Of a stretch of 64,000 nucleotides of DNA, positions 8,541 to 18,442 are shown one piece after another. The notes beneath the pieces are model-generated. The model worked only from the letters and a program-made list of their open reading frames with translations. It searched no databases and was not told the DNA's origin. Source of the DNA: Janthinobacterium sp. Its GTDB lineage: Bacteria > Pseudomonadota > Gammaproteobacteria > Burkholderiales > Burkholderiaceae_D. Location of the stretch: assembly GCA_003133225.1 (NCBI GenBank), contig PKWL01000015.1, positions 20,002 to 84,001 on the forward strand, written 5' to 3'. Numbering within the stretch: the first letter of the stretch is position 1; each line of letters starts with the position of its first letter. The translations under genes and the position numbers were made by a program.

Positions 8541-10055
8541 TTACTGAAAGGCCACCTCGGCAAAACTGCGCAACTTGCGACTGTGCAGCTTGTCTACGCC
8601 AAGCGCGCGCAGTAATTCGAGTGCGCGCATGCCGATGCGCAGGTGCTGGTCTACTCGCTCGCGGTAGAACTGGTTGGCCATGCCGGGCAGCTTAATCTCG
8701 CCATGAAGCGGCTTGTCGCTCACACACAACAAGGTGCCATACGGTACCCGAAAGCGAAAGCCATTCGCGGCAATCGTGGCGCTTTCCATGTCGAGCGCAA
8801 TCGCGCGACTTTGGCTGAAGCGTCGTTCTGGGGTGCGCTGCGTTAATAATTCCCAATTGCGATTGTCAGTGCTGGCGACCGTGCCGGTGCGCATCACCCG
8901 TTTCAAATCATAACCGGTGAGCTGGGTGACTTCGGCCACAGCCGCTTCAATGGCGACCTGTACTTCGGCCAGCGGAGGAATGGGCACCCACAGCGGCAAG
9001 TCTTCGTCGAGTACGTGGTCTTCGCGAACGTACCCGTGGGCCAGGACATAGTCGCCTAATTGCTGCGTATTGCGAAGGCCAGCGCAGTGCCCCAGCATCA
9101 GCCAGGCATGCGGGCGTAGCACTGCAATATGGTCGGTGATGGTTTTGGCGTTGGCCGGCCCGACCCCGATGTTGACCATCGTGATGCCGCTGCCATCGGC
9201 CCGGACCAAATGGTAGCCAGGCATTTGCGGCAAGCGCGGCAGTGGCGCACCCAGTGCGTCGCCCGGCTGTATGCTTTGGCCGACCCGACGCGTGATGAGA
9301 TTGCCCGGCTCAACGAAGGCGATGTAGGCGTCGTCCTCCGCCCCGGCGCCAGGTTCCGGTACGCGGTTCATGATGTCGTGTCCCAGCCGCACGAACTCGT
9401 CAATATAAAATTGGTAGTTGGTAAATAATACAAAATTTTGGAAATGGACGGGCGCAGTACCCGTGTAATGACGCAGCCTTTGCAGCGAATAGTCGACTCG
9501 GGGAGCGGTGAAAAGTGCCAAGGGCTGGGCCTCCCCGGGCGCCGTTTCATGCGTGCCGTTGGCAATGCCGTCGTCCATCGCGGCCAGATTTGGCAGGTCA
9601 AACAAGTCCCGCATCGCCAGCCGCCGCTCCGCGCTCATGTTGCCTTCAATGTGGTCGTGCTCGGCAAACGAAAAATGCACGGGAATGGGCTGGGAACTGG
9701 TACCTACTTCCAGCTGCACCTGTTGATGATGACCGTGGTTCTTGAGCAGCAAGCGAAACTGCTCCACGTAGTAGGAAGAAAACAGATCCGGGCGCGTCAG
9801 CGTTGTTTCAAAGGTGCCCGGTCCGGCCACGAAGCCGTACGACAGGCGCGAATCGGCCCGTACCACTGTGTTGGTATGCACCCGCACGAAGGGATAACAA
9901 GCGCGCACATGACCTGCCAGGTGTTCGCCATTGACGAAGCGCTGCAGGGATTCACGCAAGTGGTTGGTGCTCATGTCGTAGATGGCGCGCACCTGTTCGA
10001 AAGCGGCGGTGGGGTCGTCAAATCGGGCCGGAGAAATGAAGTGTTGGGTCTGCAC
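8541..10055 (-). CDS. amn: AMP nucleosidase
   Basis: A 504-residue enzyme close to the 484 residues of E. coli Amn. It hydrolyses AMP to adenine and ribose 5-phosphate in the cytoplasm and helps set purine nucleotide levels. The N-terminal regulatory domain (SFAEHDHIEGNMSAERR region) precedes a nucleoside-phosphorylase-fold catalytic domain with GSGITMVNIGVGPANAKTI, MLGHCAGLRN and the late motif ALDMESATIAANGFRF, where the Glu binds ribose. A GTG start at 10055 directly after AAGGAG is chosen over an ATG 105 bases upstream, which would add a Ser/Pro-rich stretch with no family match. Confidence 0.94.
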   Translation of the reverse strand: MQTQHFISPARFDDPTAAFEQVRAIYDMSTNHLRESLQRFVNGEHLAGHVRACYPFVRVHTNTVVRADSRLSYGFVAGPGTFETTLTRPDLFSSYYVEQFRLLLKNHGHHQQVQLEVGTSSQPIPVHFSFAEHDHIEGNMSAERRLAMRDLFDLPNLAAMDDGIANGTHETAPGEAQPLALFTAPRVDYSLQRLRHYTGTAPVHFQNFVLFTNYQFYIDEFVRLGHDIMNRVPEPGAGAEDDAYIAFVEPGNLITRRVGQSIQPGDALGAPLPRLPQMPGYHLVRADGSGITMVNIGVGPANAKTITDHIAVLRPHAWLMLGHCAGLRNTQQLGDYVLAHGYVREDHVLDEDLPLWVPIPPLAEVQVAIEAAVAEVTQLTGYDLKRVMRTGTVASTDNRNWELLTQRTPERRFSQSRAIALDMESATIAANGFRFRVPYGTLLCVSDKPLHGEIKLPGMANQFYRERVDQHLRIGMRALELLRALGVDKLHSRKLRSFAEVAFQ

Positions 10056-10491
10056 TGTGCAACTCCTTGAGTATGAAGGCGTGGACGGACTGGAGCGGAC
10101 ATTGTTATTGTAAGGCCTGAACAGGGAACATGGCTCAAAAGTAAAAAGCGCAATGCTCAAAAATAAGCATTTAAAAAAGTTGGCCCAAAATCAAAGAGCA
10201 TCATGCTTGCCAGCTGCCCTGCCGCCGTCGCTTCCTAAATGCAACGCACAGGACAACCACAGCATGCCGCCGGCACGGGCGCGGCGCCACCAATTGTTCG
10301 CTCCCGCACAGACCAGCTGCATATTTGCGCCCATTCTGTAAGCCATGCGCTCAGGCAGCACAGACAAAATGGTCGATCAATAGTTGGTCGACCCAATTTT
10401 TCGACCAGCGAAACGAATGAAATGGCAAATACAACTACTGGACCGGCCAACGATCCAGGCACGAAGGCGAAACTTTTCAGGAAGGCTAGAA
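10056..10491. other. Intergenic region upstream of amn
   Basis: No convincing gene. An A-rich stretch at 10130-10190 probably holds the amn promoter. A 27-codon hydrophilic frame (from about 10420) ends just before the next small frame but lacks a good ribosome binding site. Confidence 0.35.
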
Positions 10492-10848
10492 ATGACCAAC
10501 AATAAATGCGGCAGCCGTGATCTCGAAAAAGACAAACCAGACCAAGGCCCGGTCGGCACGGCTCATCATGAGCAGGCCCCCCTATTGCCACGCATAGCCC
10601 CACGCTCGTTTGTCGATCGCATTATTCTGCTGTCGCGGGGTCTTATCTCCGTTAAAACTATCGCGGTAAACAAGACCGGCATCGGGCTAGCTGTGGTGTC
10701 ACCACCATGCGAGCGCGTGCATGATGTCCATCTAGCGATCGAGCCCGCGCCGCCAACGCGGCGCCCATTGGGCAAGTGGAGTAGACCCTGGCTCGCAAAC
10801 CACACCAGCGGCAAAGATGTGGCGCAAACCCCCTCAAATCTAGGCTGA
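10492..10848 (+). CDS. Possible small protein, 118 aa, unknown
   Basis: An ATG eight or nine bases after AGGAAGG opens a 118-codon frame. The first 28 residues are highly hydrophilic (CGSRDLEKDKPDQGPVG) and recall the other tiny Lys/Gln/Asp-rich proteins in this window; the remainder is less protein-like, with scattered Pro and Arg. It could be a real short protein whose frame has been extended by a mutation, or chance. No family is recognised. Confidence 0.3.
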   Translation: MTNNKCGSRDLEKDKPDQGPVGTAHHEQAPLLPRIAPRSFVDRIILLSRGLISVKTIAVNKTGIGLAVVSPPCERVHDVHLAIEPAPPTRRPLGKWSRPWLANHTSGKDVAQTPSNLG

Positions 10849-11036
10849 TCCGGAGTCGCGGAAAACGGCTCAGCCGATCGCATCACAGGGTGCTAAGGGC
10901 GGTGCCGCGCGCCGGAGCGAGATCTTCGAGCGACTAGGGACCCAAGCCCTGCGCCACGTCGGCAGGTGGGCCCTGGTCAAGGCCAGCGCAATCGGCTTCC
11001 CGCTTTTCAGTGCGCTCTTTAGGAACATGTCGGATG

Positions 11037-11402
11037 CTAGGCACTCATGCGGGCAAATTCGCCGCTATCGATCAAGCGCTGCAGTTCGCCCGCTCCTCCG
11101 ACCAGCATGCCCTTGACAAACACCATGGGAAAGGTGGGCCAACCGGTCCACATCTTGAGCGCATTGCGACGCCTCCATTGGCTAAGATAGCTGCCATATT
11201 CGAGGTATTTATATGGCGCGCCGATCGCATCGAGCGCTTGGCGCGCCTTGCGTGGGAAAGGGTTTTGCGCCATGCCAACCACAACCACAGAGTTCATCGC
11301 AATGGCGGCCAGCACTTCATGAATAATTTCGGAGTTCTTTTCATCGATGGATTGGCGAATGGCGGGATGAATATGACCTTCATCGAGAATGTTACGCGTC
11401 AT
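11037..11402 (-). CDS. Glutaredoxin-like protein lacking active-site cysteine
   Basis: A 121-residue thioredoxin-fold protein. Its body fits monothiol glutaredoxins: VVVVGMAQNPFPRKARQAL in the place of the ..C.FC.KA.. active site, then TGWPTFPMVFVKGMLVGG, the glutathione-binding cis-Pro and Gly-Gly region. The protein contains no cysteine at all: the usual active-site position is Asn/Pro in QNPFP. It therefore cannot do thiol-disulphide chemistry; a glutathione-binding, scaffold or regulatory role is an inference. I recall similar Cys-less glutaredoxins in Burkholderiales, which would make this a family trait rather than a local mutation. The start follows AAGGAAA. Confidence 0.85.
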   Translation of the reverse strand: MTRNILDEGHIHPAIRQSIDEKNSEIIHEVLAAIAMNSVVVVGMAQNPFPRKARQALDAIGAPYKYLEYGSYLSQWRRRNALKMWTGWPTFPMVFVKGMLVGGAGELQRLIDSGEFARMSA

Positions 11403-11537
11403 GATGGTTTCCTTGGTGGTTAGAGCGTGATTGCGATGATACGGTATAGGCGCCGCAAATTGACGCCGGGGAGTCGATGGCCGGGGGGTGAGACCGGGCG
11501 CGGCAAAGTTGCCCTATCCGGGCAGCTCCGCGCCCGC

Positions 11538-12245
11538 CTAGTCATCGGCGCCCGCGTCGTATACGGCGAGACGATAACCGACCCCGCGCACGGTATGAAT
11601 CAGGTTGGGGAAAAAATCCTTGTCTATTTTCGTGCGCAGGCGGCTGATTTGAACATCGATGACGTTCGTTTGCGGATCAAAATGGTAGTCCCAGACCGCT
11701 TCTAGCAGCATCGTCCTAGTCACTACCTGCCCTTCATGCCGCATAAGATATTCGAGTAAGCGGTATTCGCGCGCTTGCAAGGCGATGATGCGGGTCGCTC
11801 GCGTCGCGCGCATGGCCCGCATATCGAGTGTGAGATCGGCGACCTGCAGTTGGGTCGTATCGTGGCCCGGGCTGACACGGCGCAACAAGCTTTCAATCCG
11901 GGCCAGCAATTCAGAAAAGGCAAATGGCTTTGAAAGATAGTCATCTGCTCCGGCGCGTAATCCGGACACGCGCTCATCGACGTTTGTGAGGGCACTAACG
12001 ATGATTACGGGCGTCCTGTCGCCCAGACTACGCAATTTTGCGATGATCGATAGTCCATCAATATGCCCAGGCAGCATACGGTCGAGAATGACGATGCTCC
12101 ACTTTTCCGTGATTGCATAGTTGAGGCCGTCGGCCCCATTTGCGCACGCTGTCACGGCGTAACCAGCCTCCCTTAGGCCCTTGCATATATAGTGGGACGT
12201 GGCCACTTCGTCTTCGATGACCAGACAGCGCAATTCATTTTCCAT
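11538..12245 (-). CDS. OmpR/PhoB-family response regulator, orphan
   Basis: A 235-residue regulator. The receiver domain has CLVIEDE near the N-terminus, the phospho-acceptor Asp in IVILDRMLPG (about residue 55) and the Lys of LSKPFAFSE. The winged-helix output domain (about 135-228) shows LQAREYRLLEYLMRHEGQVV, TNVIDVQISRLR and a terminal IHTVRGVGYRL. No histidine kinase gene adjoins it, so its partner is encoded elsewhere. The upstream ribosome binding site is weak, and the neighbouring glutaredoxin-like gene is 135 bases downstream in the same direction. Confidence 0.92.
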   Translation of the reverse strand: MENELRCLVIEDEVATSHYICKGLREAGYAVTACANGADGLNYAITEKWSIVILDRMLPGHIDGLSIIAKLRSLGDRTPVIIVSALTNVDERVSGLRAGADDYLSKPFAFSELLARIESLLRRVSPGHDTTQLQVADLTLDMRAMRATRATRIIALQAREYRLLEYLMRHEGQVVTRTMLLEAVWDYHFDPQTNVIDVQISRLRTKIDKDFFPNLIHTVRGVGYRLAVYDAGADD

Positions 12246-12780
12246 TTGATAAAATCCGCACTATCGGCCACTGCAGCTATCCATGCGCTTAGGATAAACG
12301 CAAGGCTGACCGCCAGGCAAGGATAATTTTGGGGCGCGCGGCAAGGGCGCGCCCCATCGGCGCCATGCCGCCTCGAGAGTCACTGTTAGGCGCCTCATTT
12401 CCTATTCTTATGCACGGCTTGGAGTCAAACGCCCAGTTCGGCGTTGCAGCGGGCGGTTTCTCGGCGCCGGCGCTGGCGCACTACTAAAAGCGACTGCGCT
12501 AACACCCGCGAGCGATTATCGCATTGGCGCCGGCGGTGGCTCGCCAGTCCGCCTTTTCAGATGAACCTGCTGCAGCCGCCAAGGCCGCCTTCGCCGCGCG
12601 CAAAGGAACGGGTCCTAGGCACTTTCGAATTGCAGGCTCTGACTCGAGCTTTACGCCTGCGCCCCGCCCTTAAAGGGCAGGCCCTATTGGGCTCGCCTGC
12701 GTCGGGAATTGGGGGTGGGTGCGAAGCGCATGATATTCTTTGCTGCCGCAATACCCCATTTCCCGCTTAAGAGGCCATCC
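12246..12780. other. Intergenic region with a GC-rich hairpin
   Basis: About 535 bases between divergent genes. A perfect 9-bp stem (12331-12339 with 12347-12355, 7-base loop) has no T-run on either side, so it is more likely an operator or structured leader than a terminator. Open frames here are not protein-like. Confidence 0.4.
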
Positions 12781-13350
12781 GTGGAAGAAGAATACGAAGT
12801 TCCGAGCCCGCACGAACACGAGCTTGAAGAAGCTGTTGAAAAAGAGCGCGACGGCTTAACGCAAAAAATTGCTTTGATGACCGCCATTCTCGCCACGATT
12901 GGAGCGTTAATCAGTTACCAAAGTGGGAGTGCCCAGAACGAAGCGATGTTCCTCAAAAACCAGAGCATATTGAAACAAGCCGAGGCCAGCGACCAGTGGG
13001 CATTCTACCAAGCAAAATCAGTGAAGGCCCACCTTGACGATGCAGTCGCTTCCTTATCGAGCGCGCCGGAAATCAAAGCGCGCTTTTTGGCCGACAAAGC
13101 AAAAGAAGATCGACAGAAAGGTGAAATTCAAGCCGACGCTCAAAAGCTGGAGGCCGACTCCCGCAAATTGGGACAGGAGTCTGAAGCAAAACTGAAACCA
13201 CATGAGCGCCTAGCTCTCGCATTAACGTTCATCCAGATCGCCATTGCCTTGGCGGCCATTACTGTATTGACCAGAAAGCGGTGGCTGCTTTGGGGCTCCG
13301 TGGCCTCGTCAGCCACCGGGATCCTCACGGCGACGACTGCTTTTTTTTGA
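12781..13350 (+). CDS. DUF4337-type membrane protein
   Basis: A 189-residue protein that starts at GTG after AAGAGG (the longer open frame upstream is not supported). An acidic N-terminus (VEEEYEVPSPHEHELEEAVE) leads into a helix (IALMTAILATIGALISYQSG), a long charged alpha-helical middle (about 70-140, probably coiled-coil and periplasmic or cytoplasmic), and two C-terminal hydrophobic helices (LALALTFIQIAIALAAITVL; LLWGSVASSATGILTATTAF). This arrangement matches DUF4337 proteins; their role is unknown. It converges on the ftsH-like gene. Confidence 0.82.
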   Translation: MEEEYEVPSPHEHELEEAVEKERDGLTQKIALMTAILATIGALISYQSGSAQNEAMFLKNQSILKQAEASDQWAFYQAKSVKAHLDDAVASLSSAPEIKARFLADKAKEDRQKGEIQADAQKLEADSRKLGQESEAKLKPHERLALALTFIQIAIALAAITVLTRKRWLLWGSVASSATGILTATTAFF

Positions 13351-13441
13351 TCTTGGCTGACCGCTCGTGTTCGTTTCAAAAACGAGCGGGTCACTTTGCA
13401 GCCGCTGGCGCGAGCGCACGCCGCTAAAAAAGGCAATGGCA

Positions 13442-15289
13442 CTATTCCGGCGCCAAGCCGCCGCGCTTGAGCAGCCCATCCAGCGCGGCCCGGTCCACCG
13501 TTTCCTTTTCTAGCAGCATCTTCGCCAGTGCATCTAGCAAATCGCGCTTGCCATTCAAGGTGGCCTTGACGCGCCCCTTCGCTTGATCCAGAAAATTCTC
13601 GATTTCCGCGTCAATGGTTTCGGCCGTACGCTCGCTGTACTGCTTTTTTTCGGGCAGCGGCAAAGTGTGGAGAAACGGCGTGGGCCCATCTTCGAAAGCA
13701 GCAAGACCGAGCCGCTCGCTCATGCCGTACTGGGTGACCATGTGCCGTGCCATGTCGGTGGCCATCTGCAAATCATTGCGCGCGCCGGTGGAAACGTCGC
13801 CAAAAACCAACTCTTCTGCGACCCGTCCTCCCAGAAACACGTCGAGGCGGTCAAGCAGCTCAGTCTTCTTCAGTAAATAGCGGTCTTCCGTGGGTAGCTG
13901 TTGCGTGTAACCTAGCGCCGCGATGCCGCGCGGTATGATCGAAATCTTGGATACCCGGTCGACGTGGGTTCGAAATTCGGCCACCAAGGCATGTCCGGCC
14001 TCGTGGTACGCCACGGTTTCCTTTTCTTGCGGGTTCATCACGCGCGTTTTCTTTTCCAGGCCCGCCACCACGCGGTCGATGGCCTCGTTAAAGTCGCTCA
14101 TCTCCACCTTGTTCTTATTGCGCCGCGCCGCCAGCAACGTCGCTTCGTTGACGAGGTTGGCCAGATCGGCGCCAGCGAATCCGGCGGTGCGGGCGGCGAT
14201 GGTGTTCAGATCGACCTGCGGCGCCAGGCTCACCTGTTTGCTGTGCACCTCAAGGATTTTCTGCCGGCCCTTCAGATCGGGGCGGTCGATGGCAATCTGA
14301 CGATCAAAGCGGCCGGGTCGCAGCAACGCCGGGTCTAGAATTTCAGGCCGGTTGGTGGCCGCCAGAATGATCACCCCCTTATTGGTATCGAATCCGTCCA
14401 TTTCCACCAACAACTGGTTCAAGGTATGCTCTTGCTCGCTGTGGCCGGCCATGATGCCGCCGATGCCGCGCGCTTTGCCCATCGCATCCAATTCGTCAAT
14501 GAAAATGATGCATGGCGCTCTCTGTTCTGCTTGCGCAAATAGATCGCGCACCCGCGCCGCGCCAACGCCGACGAACATCTCCACGAATTCCGAGCCGCTG
14601 ATGGAAAAAAACGGGACCCCGGCCTCGCCGGCCACCGCCTTCGCCAACAGCGTTTTTCCAGTGCCGGGCGCGCCCACAATCAACAATCCTTTTGGAATTT
14701 TTCCGCCCAACTGATGGTAACGCTGTGGATTTTTCAAAAAATCAACCACCTCCATCAATTCCTCTTTTGCTTCATCGATCCCCGCCACATCGTCGAACCT
14801 GACCTTGGTTTCATGTTCAATGTAGACCCGTGCCTTGCTCTTCCCGATATCAAACGCCAATCCGGATGACATGCCCGAGCGCTTGGCAAGGTAATTCCAA
14901 AAGGCAAAGATGAGAATTAGCGGCAAGAACCAGGATAAGAGTGTCGGCAACAGATCGCTTTTGACTTGGCCTTCATAGCGGATGCCGGCCGCGTCCATAT
15001 CCTGAATCAGCGCCGGGTCGTCGATCCTGACCGTCATGAAAGAACATTTTCCGGACTCAGCACAGCGCAACTGCGCCAGTTTTGGTTTCGACAGAATTTT
15101 ATCGAGGCCACCGGCTTTGACCGAGCCATTGATCGTTTCATGAGAAACCACCAGCTCTTCCAACTGGCCGGCGCGCAGCAAATGTTTGAAATCGCTGTAC
15201 GCGAGCGGCTCACCGCTTGGCTGCCCGAACACGCCTTGCATGACAATAAAAACGACCGGTATAAGTAGCCAGTACCAGAAATTTTTCAC
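13442..15289 (-). CDS. ftsH: ATP-dependent zinc metalloprotease FtsH, probable second copy
   Basis: A 615-residue membrane-bound AAA protease. Two helices (about 5-22 and 112-132) flank a periplasmic domain; then the AAA module shows Walker A GAPGTGKT, Walker [13 protein letters not shown] and the arginine finger region RPGRFDRQ. The protease domain has the zinc motif HEAGH and the later Asp region of the family. Known role: degradation of misfolded membrane proteins and short-lived regulators. The usual chromosomal ftsH lies next to rlmE/ftsJ; here neighbours are unrelated and the periplasmic domain is divergent (contains CAESGKC), so this is probably an accessory paralogue. GTG start after GGGGAG. 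Confidence 0.93.
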   Translation of the reverse strand: MKNFWYWLLIPVVFIVMQGVFGQPSGEPLAYSDFKHLLRAGQLEELVVSHETINGSVKAGGLDKILSKPKLAQLRCAESGKCSFMTVRIDDPALIQDMDAAGIRYEGQVKSDLLPTLLSWFLPLILIFAFWNYLAKRSGMSSGLAFDIGKSKARVYIEHETKVRFDDVAGIDEAKEELMEVVDFLKNPQRYHQLGGKIPKGLLIVGAPGTGKTLLAKAVAGEAGVPFFSISGSEFVEMFVGVGAARVRDLFAQAEQRAPCIIFIDELDAMGKARGIGGIMAGHSEQEHTLNQLLVEMDGFDTNKGVIILAATNRPEILDPALLRPGRFDRQIAIDRPDLKGRQKILEVHSKQVSLAPQVDLNTIAARTAGFAGADLANLVNEATLLAARRNKNKVEMSDFNEAIDRVVAGLEKKTRVMNPQEKETVAYHEAGHALVAEFRTHVDRVSKISIIPRGIAALGYTQQLPTEDRYLLKKTELLDRLDVFLGGRVAEELVFGDVSTGARNDLQMATDMARHMVTQYGMSERLGLAAFEDGPTPFLHTLPLPEKKQYSERTAETIDAEIENFLDQAKGRVKATLNGKRDLLDALAKMLLEKETVDRAALDGLLKRGGLAPE

Positions 15290-15923
15290 GGATCGCTCCC
15301 CGGTCCGCCCCAACTTCGTGACCTGGAAAGAACAGGAGCCGACCGCGAAGCGGTCGCTGCCCTGGGCTTTTTTACCGTTTTTCCCGCTTGCATGCTAATT
15401 CCCTTGTGTTTCGCCGCGCCGACAGCGCGATCAGGGCAATGTCTTCCAACTTGCGTGCTCGTGCGCGGCGATTCTGATGCCGTCTCCTGTTTTTCCGCTG
15501 CCATCAACGACATTGCCATCCCAGCGATCGACACATAAGCGCTGCTGCGCATGCCTTTGAAAAAGACGCACGCCTTCGCATAAGCCAAACGACTTGCCGG
15601 CCCGGACATGCAGCTGGCCGTGCTTGCCATACGTCTGCTGCTAGTCGCCCTTGGCGGGACCTAATCCAGATTAGGCGTAATGGCAGTCACAATTTTGAGA
15701 TGGATCAAGGCGCTACCGATCTGCCCAATGCCTAAATGCCCGGTCTGCCGTCCGGCAAGCGCAACTGCCGGGCGAAGATGGCATCGCTCGGAGACCATTG
15801 CCGTGTTTTTTAATGCCAAGCCGGCTTTGCCGGCCCGTCGCCTCACCAAGCAGCCATTGACCAAACTCAAGAGTTAAAAATGGCGCGCTGCTACGCTAGC
15901 TAGGTGGCAGGGGAGAGCAACCT
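15290..15923. other. Intergenic region, nothing recognised
   Basis: No gene is supported between ftsH and the small frame at 15924. A short GCCGGC...GCCGGC dyad occurs around 15823-15836. Possible frames are short, cross-strand and unlike proteins. Confidence 0.4.
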
Positions 15924-16208
15924 ATGGAGTCACTTTCAAATGATCCGGACCGATTGGCGCACGGCGAACGTGACCAGCGCCGTGATTTTGCCACGGCGCG
16001 CACCGTTGACCAAACCTTGGGGGTCCAGGTTTGCTACGGCACTTATTGTGCAGCGGTGCTGTTGCGCAATAAAGGGTTCAGCATCGGTGTTGCCCTGCGC
16101 GTACTGACGCGGCCCGCTCAACTGCGGACGCCATTGCCCCCAAACTTGCTTGAACCGCGCTTGTACGGCAGCGTGCAGTGTGTCGCCTATCGGCACACCT
16201 ACCGGTAA
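15924..16208 (+). CDS. Possible small protein, 94 aa, unknown
   Basis: An ATG preceded by GGGGAG at suitable distance opens a 94-codon frame with fair codon choice. The translation (begins MESLSNDPDRLAHGERD) has a hydrophobic-charged mix with two Cys in QVCYGTYCAAV but matches no family I know. The convergent minus frame over the same bases lacks a ribosome binding site. It may be a decayed gene. Confidence 0.35.
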   Translation: MESLSNDPDRLAHGERDQRRDFATARTVDQTLGVQVCYGTYCAAVLLRNKGFSIGVALRVLTRPAQLRTPLPPNLLEPRLYGSVQCVAYRHTYR

Positions 16209-16432
16209 CGGAAATCGCTTCAGCCCAAGAAAGTTCAACGTTGGAAACATCGAGGGCGGCGCTGTTGATGCACACCAGTTCCCGCCAGGCGACGCGTAAC
16301 GGCTTGCGCTATCGGCGCGTCCCGCCCCGACGGCATGGCCGCTTGCGGCGGGCGGGTCGAGAGATTTAGCCCAACCAAAACGACAACTCCAAGCGACAAG
16401 CGGTCAGTTGCAAAAGGCGGGCTTTGATTTGA

Positions 16433-17968
16433 TCAGGCGCCGCTGTCTGGCATTGGCGTTTTTCGCGGCCGACGGCTCCGTGCGGCAGGTTTGCGCACTG
16501 CCTTAGCCACGCCTTCTGCCACCTCTTCTGGCGCGCCTTGAGCTGGTGCGCCCGTCGACGCTGCTGGCGTCAACCCATGGCTCAAATTGGCCATCGCTTC
16601 GGCCGCGCTCTTTTGTGCGGCCTGGCCAGCGCCACGCCCTTTGCGCCGCATTTCTTGCTTGTCATCGACTTTGACGGGCGCTGCCGGCTCAGCGACCATC
16701 GCCAACACCATTGGCGTGGCCGGCGGCGCCTCGGGTACGACTTCGGCGACCTCCTCCACCACGCTGCGGTAAGGGGAAGCACGCGGTTTCTCGTCGCGGC
16801 CGAACGCCGGCTTACGCCCACCGCGTCCCTTGTGACGGGTGGCCGGAACGCCAAGCTCCACAGATGCATCCGGTGCGGCCACGACGTCAAGCACGACCGG
16901 CATGGACGGCGCTACTTGCGGCTCGGGGCCGGCCTCGTCGCCCGCGGCTGAGCTGCTGCTGGCATAGACGGGCGTGCCCGGTTTTTCGTCACGCCCGAAC
17001 GCCGGCTTGCTGCGCCCGCCACGGCCCTTGCGGCGCGATTCTTGCCGCTCGCCCGCCGGCGCCGGCGCCTCGAGCGCTGGCGCGGCGTTGATTACCGCGG
17101 GCGCCAGCGCGCCCGCCTCGTGCCCGGTCTCCCTGCCTGCCGCGGCCGCGTGGCTGCGGTACACATAGGCGCCCGATTTCTCGTCACGGCCAAATTCGAG
17201 CAGTCCGCGCGTCTGCGCTTCTTCGAGCAAATTGCCGAAGGTCCGAAAACCGTAATAGGACTCACTGAAATCAGGCTTGCGGCGCTTGATCGCTTCCTTT
17301 AGCATGGAAGCCCATATCTTGCCGCTGTCGCCTCGTTCAGACACCAACGCATCGAAAGTCTCGACCGCCATTTCGATCGCCTCGCTCTTGCGCCCTTCCA
17401 GGTCTTCCTTGCGCCGGGTATCTTCCTCGGGCGAGCGTTTGATGGCCGGCTGGGCACCGCGCGGGTCGCGCTTGGCCGCCGCTCGCCGGCTCTCACGCAC
17501 CAGATCGTCGTAAAAAATAAATTCGTCACAGTTGGCGACAAGCAAGTCGGACGTCGACTGCTTGACGCCAACTCCAATTACTTGTTTGGCGTTTTCACGC
17601 AGCTTGGACACCAATGGCGAAAAATCGGAGTCGCCACTGATGATGACAAACGTATTGACGTGTGATTTGGTATAACAAAGATCCAGTGCGTCCACGACCA
17701 ATCGAATGTCGGCTGAGTTCTTGCCCGACTGGCGCACATGGGGAATCTCAATCAACTCAAAATTGGCCTCGTGCATGGTCGCCTTGAATCCCTTATACCG
17801 GTCCCAGTCGCAATAGGCTTTCTTGACGACGATGCTACCTTTCAGAAGAAGCCGCTCGAGTACGGGCTTGATATCGAATTTTTCGTAGTTTGCGTCGCGC
17901 ACGCCGAGCGCGACGTTTTCAAAGTCGCAAAACAGCGCCATGCTGACGTTTTCGTTGGATGCAGCCAT
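16433..17968 (-). CDS. NYN-domain ribonuclease-like protein with LOTUS/OST-HTH domain and repeated basic tail
   Basis: A 511-residue protein chosen to start at the ATG at 17968 (MAASNENVSMALFCDFENVA); 108 codons of upstream open frame are Cys/Trp/Arg-rich and unsupported. Residues about 8-150 form a NYN (PIN-like) domain with conserved Asp residues in FCDFEN, SADIRLVVDALDL and IISGDSDFSPLV, which in the family bind a metal ion for RNA cleavage. A LOTUS/OST-HTH domain follows (about 195-265, YYGFRTFGNLLEEAQ), a predicted RNA-binding fold. The tail (about 265-511) repeats a module: FGRDEK(S/P) with a YxS end and RRKGRGG, seen three times and separated by Ala/Pro/Val-rich linkers. The tail is probably disordered and RNA-binding. 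The role is inferred as RNA turnover or tethering. Confidence 0.85.
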   Translation of the reverse strand: MAASNENVSMALFCDFENVALGVRDANYEKFDIKPVLERLLLKGSIVVKKAYCDWDRYKGFKATMHEANFELIEIPHVRQSGKNSADIRLVVDALDLCYTKSHVNTFVIISGDSDFSPLVSKLRENAKQVIGVGVKQSTSDLLVANCDEFIFYDDLVRESRRAAAKRDPRGAQPAIKRSPEEDTRRKEDLEGRKSEAIEMAVETFDALVSERGDSGKIWASMLKEAIKRRKPDFSESYYGFRTFGNLLEEAQTRGLLEFGRDEKSGAYVYRSHAAAAGRETGHEAGALAPAVINAAPALEAPAPAGERQESRRKGRGGRSKPAFGRDEKPGTPVYASSSSAAGDEAGPEPQVAPSMPVVLDVVAAPDASVELGVPATRHKGRGGRKPAFGRDEKPRASPYRSVVEEVAEVVPEAPPATPMVLAMVAEPAAPVKVDDKQEMRRKGRGAGQAAQKSAAEAMANLSHGLTPAASTGAPAQGAPEEVAEGVAKAVRKPAARSRRPRKTPMPDSGA

Positions 17969-18442
17969 ATCGTTGATCGTACTCCATGATGAGTTGGGCT
18001 TGGAAGCCACACGGAAGCACAATACACCAATCGCTCGATTAAACCCACAACATTGGCCCACGTCTCCACCCGAATGTTCCAGACGCTTCCAACTGCAAAA
18101 GCCAGGCACACCTGTGGCACACAAAAAGCGGCGCGCCGCGCTTGGAAAATTAGCGCGCCGGTGTGGATCCGCAGGCCCAGACGCCGCCTGGTTTGCAAGC
18201 GCGCTCCATTTCATTGCCGCGGCTGATAAATTGAAGCGCACACAGGCGCACTGCAACCGGAAATACAAGCCGTCCGGCGTGTAAAATGCCAATCTTCCGA
18301 TTGGAAAAATCCATCTCTATCGATCAGTGCGGGCGCACAAAATCCAGGTCTTCCTCGACTGGGACACTTAAATCAGGGGGCTTTAGGCGCAGCCCCCCGG
18401 CGCGCGGCCACGACCGTCCGCCGCAATTTTGCTAGGATGGCA
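17969..18442. other. Intergenic region with a G/C hairpin
   Basis: Between divergent genes. A GGGGGCT...AGCCCCC stem (18376-18382 with 18391-18397, 8-base loop) lies 50 bases before the Old Yellow Enzyme start. It has no T-run, so its role is unclear. No gene is supported. Confidence 0.4.

Noticed and set aside
8541..10160. The longer amn start 105 bases upstream
   Set aside because: The added residues are Ser/Pro-rich and the GTG at 10055 directly follows AAGGAG.
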